A DNA stretch of 64,000 bases from Mycolicibacterium arabiense. Its GTDB lineage: Bacteria > Actinomycetota > Actinomycetes > Mycobacteriales > Mycobacteriaceae. The first letter of the stretch is position 1, and each line of letters opens with the position of its first letter. Below the pieces are notes generated by a model, which was not told where the DNA came from, did not search any database, and saw only the letters and a list, made by a program, of their open reading frames with translations. The DNA lies in contig NZ_AP022593.1 of the NCBI RefSeq assembly GCF_010731815.2, forward strand, positions 806,001 to 870,000, given 5' to 3'. Below are positions 62,892 through 64,000 of the stretch, piece after piece. The position numbers and the translations under genes were made by a program.

Positions 62892-63706
62892 CGGTAGTCC
62901 CCCGGATCGCCGATCGATGCGAACACCTCGAGCAGTTCGCCGTGCACACCCGGCGACCCGGCCAGCGCCGACTGCGATTCGATCGTCCACTCCTGCCCGG
63001 CGAGGTCGGTGACGACGCCGCCCGCCGCGCGGACGAGCGCCACACCGGCAGCGTGGTCCCACACGTGGTGACCGAAGCTGATCGCGGCACCCAGGACGCC
63101 CGCTGCCGCGTAGGCGAAGTCGACGCCCGTGGCGCCGTGCATCCGCATCCGTGAGCATCGCTGGCTCAACTTCTCCAGAAACGCCACCCGGTAGGCGCCG
63201 GGGAACCTGCCGCGGGAGTCGATGTTGAAGGAGCCGCTGCCCACCACGGCGTCGTCGAGGTTGGTGCGCTCCAGGCGGGGCTGCTCGATCCCGTTGACGC
63301 GCAACGGGCCACCGACCACCGCCGTGTACCGCTGGCCCGTGAACGGCAGCCACGTCAACCCGGCCACCGGCTCGCCCTCGCGCAGCAGACCCAGCAGGAT
63401 CCCCGCCGTCGGCAGTCCCGCGGCATAGTTGAACGTTCCGTCGATCGGGTCGAGCACCCACACGAGGTGCGACTTCAGGTCGGCTCCGCCGAATTCCTCA
63501 CCGTGCACGCCGATCCCGGTCGTCGACTCTAGCGCGGCCACCACCTGACGTTCGATCGCGAGGTCGACCTCGGTCGCGAAGTCGTTGCCCTTCTTCTGCA
63601 CGGCGGAGTCGGCCCGGTGGCCCGCAACGAACGGCTTGGCCGCGTCGTCCAGGACCGCGGCGGCGGCGCTGACCAGACCGTCGAGGTCCGCATCGTCGAG
63701 AGCCAC
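62888..63706 (-). CDS. impA: Inositol/histidinol-phosphate phosphatase family protein
   Basis: A 272-residue Mg-dependent FIG-superfamily phosphatase: metal-binding [20 protein letters not shown] and the C-terminal [16 protein letters not shown]. It sits between hisA and hisF, as Rv1604 (impA) does, so histidinol-phosphate or inositol-phosphate hydrolysis are both possible. GTG start at 63706, 5 bp after the hisA stop. Confidence 0.93.
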   Translation of the reverse strand: MALDDADLDGLVSAAAAVLDDAAKPFVAGHRADSAVQKKGNDFATEVDLAIERQVVAALESTTGIGVHGEEFGGADLKSHLVWVLDPIDGTFNYAAGLPTAGILLGLLREGEPVAGLTWLPFTGQRYTAVVGGPLRVNGIEQPRLERTNLDDAVVGSGSFNIDSRGRFPGAYRVAFLEKLSQRCSRMRMHGATGVDFAYAAAGVLGAAISFGHHVWDHAAGVALVRAAGGVVTDLAGQEWTIESQSALAGSPGVHGELLEVFASIGDPGDYR

Positions 63707-63711
63707 TACGG

Positions 63712-64000
63712 CTACCGACTCACGGCGTCGAGAGCCTCGGGCAACGTGAACCGCCCGGCGTACAGCGCCTTTCCGACGATCGCGCCCTCGACGCCCTCGC
63801 CGGTCAGCGTGGCGATCGCCCGCAGGTCGTCGATGCTGGACACCCCGCCCGACGCGATGACGGGAGCCTCGGTGCGCGCCGCGACGGCGGACAGCAACTC
63901 CAGGTTCGGGCCGTTGAGGGTGCCGTCCTTGGTCACGTCGGTGACGACGTAGCGCGAGCACCCCTCGGCGTCGAGCCGGTCCAGGATCTCCCACAGGTCG
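63712..64000 (-). CDS. hisA: HisA/PriA isomerase (3' end only; start beyond window)
   Basis: The last 95 codons of the ProFAR isomerase are visible: [20 protein letters not shown] with the catalytic Asp, then [18 protein letters not shown] and [19 protein letters not shown]. In actinobacteria this protein (PriA) also serves as TrpF. That is relevant because no trpF is present in the neighbouring trp cluster. Confidence 0.95.
   Translation of the reverse strand, partial: DLWEILDRLDAEGCSRYVVTDVTKDGTLNGPNLELLSAVAARTEAPVIASGGVSSIDDLRAIATLTGEGVEGAIVGKALYAGRFTLPEALDAVSR

Overview
The window is high-GC actinobacterial DNA from a fast-growing Mycobacterium (Mycolicibacterium) type chromosome. The gene order polA, Zn-ribbon/OB protein plus lipid-transfer thiolase, pdtaR, cydABDC, tesB, pyk, gltDB, DUF2752, lgt, trpABC, trpE, bcp, hisI-hisF-impA-hisA matches the M. 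tuberculosis Rv1629 to Rv1603 neighbourhood in order. Several blocks are absent from that species at this position: a branched-chain amino acid importer, dps, a two-component system and a polar amino acid importer. This placement rests on recalled synteny and protein motifs, not on a search.

Layout: 1-3376 holds the 5' part of polA and a LysR regulator (minus). 3447-5843 is a plus-strand lipid-metabolism group. 5919-11091 is a complete livFGMHK importer (minus), followed by the ANTAR regulator pdtaR. A tRNA-Leu(CAA) gene at 11971-12047 is the integration site of an 11-kb mobile element, 12003-23033, flanked by 45-bp direct repeats of the tRNA 3' half. To its right lie two paralogous secreted clan GH-A-like hydrolases, a dps gene, a DUF2339 membrane protein, a sensor kinase/response regulator pair and a polar amino acid ABC importer. 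35172-42073 (plus) is an HdeD-like membrane protein, then cydA-cydB-cydD-cydC and a small DUF4190-like membrane protein. From 42070 the minus strand carries tesB, pyk, gltD-gltB, two small membrane proteins and the run trpE-(TIGR02234)-trpC-trpB-trpA-lgt. A PhyH-like oxygenase lies upstream of trpE. A bcp/ABC-ATPase pair (plus) separates this run from the hisA-impA-hisF-hisI operon at the right edge.

The mobile element is the most unusual part. It has a tyrosine integrase with paired arm-type repeats at both ends, an excisionase-like protein, small regulators, an HNH nuclease, large terminase, portal, scaffold-like protein, HK97-fold major capsid protein and two head-completion proteins. I find no tail, lysis or replication genes, no recognisable small terminase and no prohead protease. 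This is the profile of a capsid-forming phage satellite (cf-PICI-like, reminiscent of phiRv1/phiRv2 of M. tuberculosis) that would need a helper phage for tails. It ends with a dense array of hairpins and an unrecognised 383-residue cargo gene beside attR. It also carries a perfect CRP-type palindrome upstream of a 37-codon ORF.

Outside the element three things stand out. A recurring 36-bp intercistronic module encodes an 11-codon micro-ORF with ATGA overlaps, seen upstream of trpB, hisI and the amino acid permease. Lgt carries an acidic C-terminal tail of about 650 residues built from eight near-identical repeats. The cydA promoter region carries a BlaI/CopY-like dyad.
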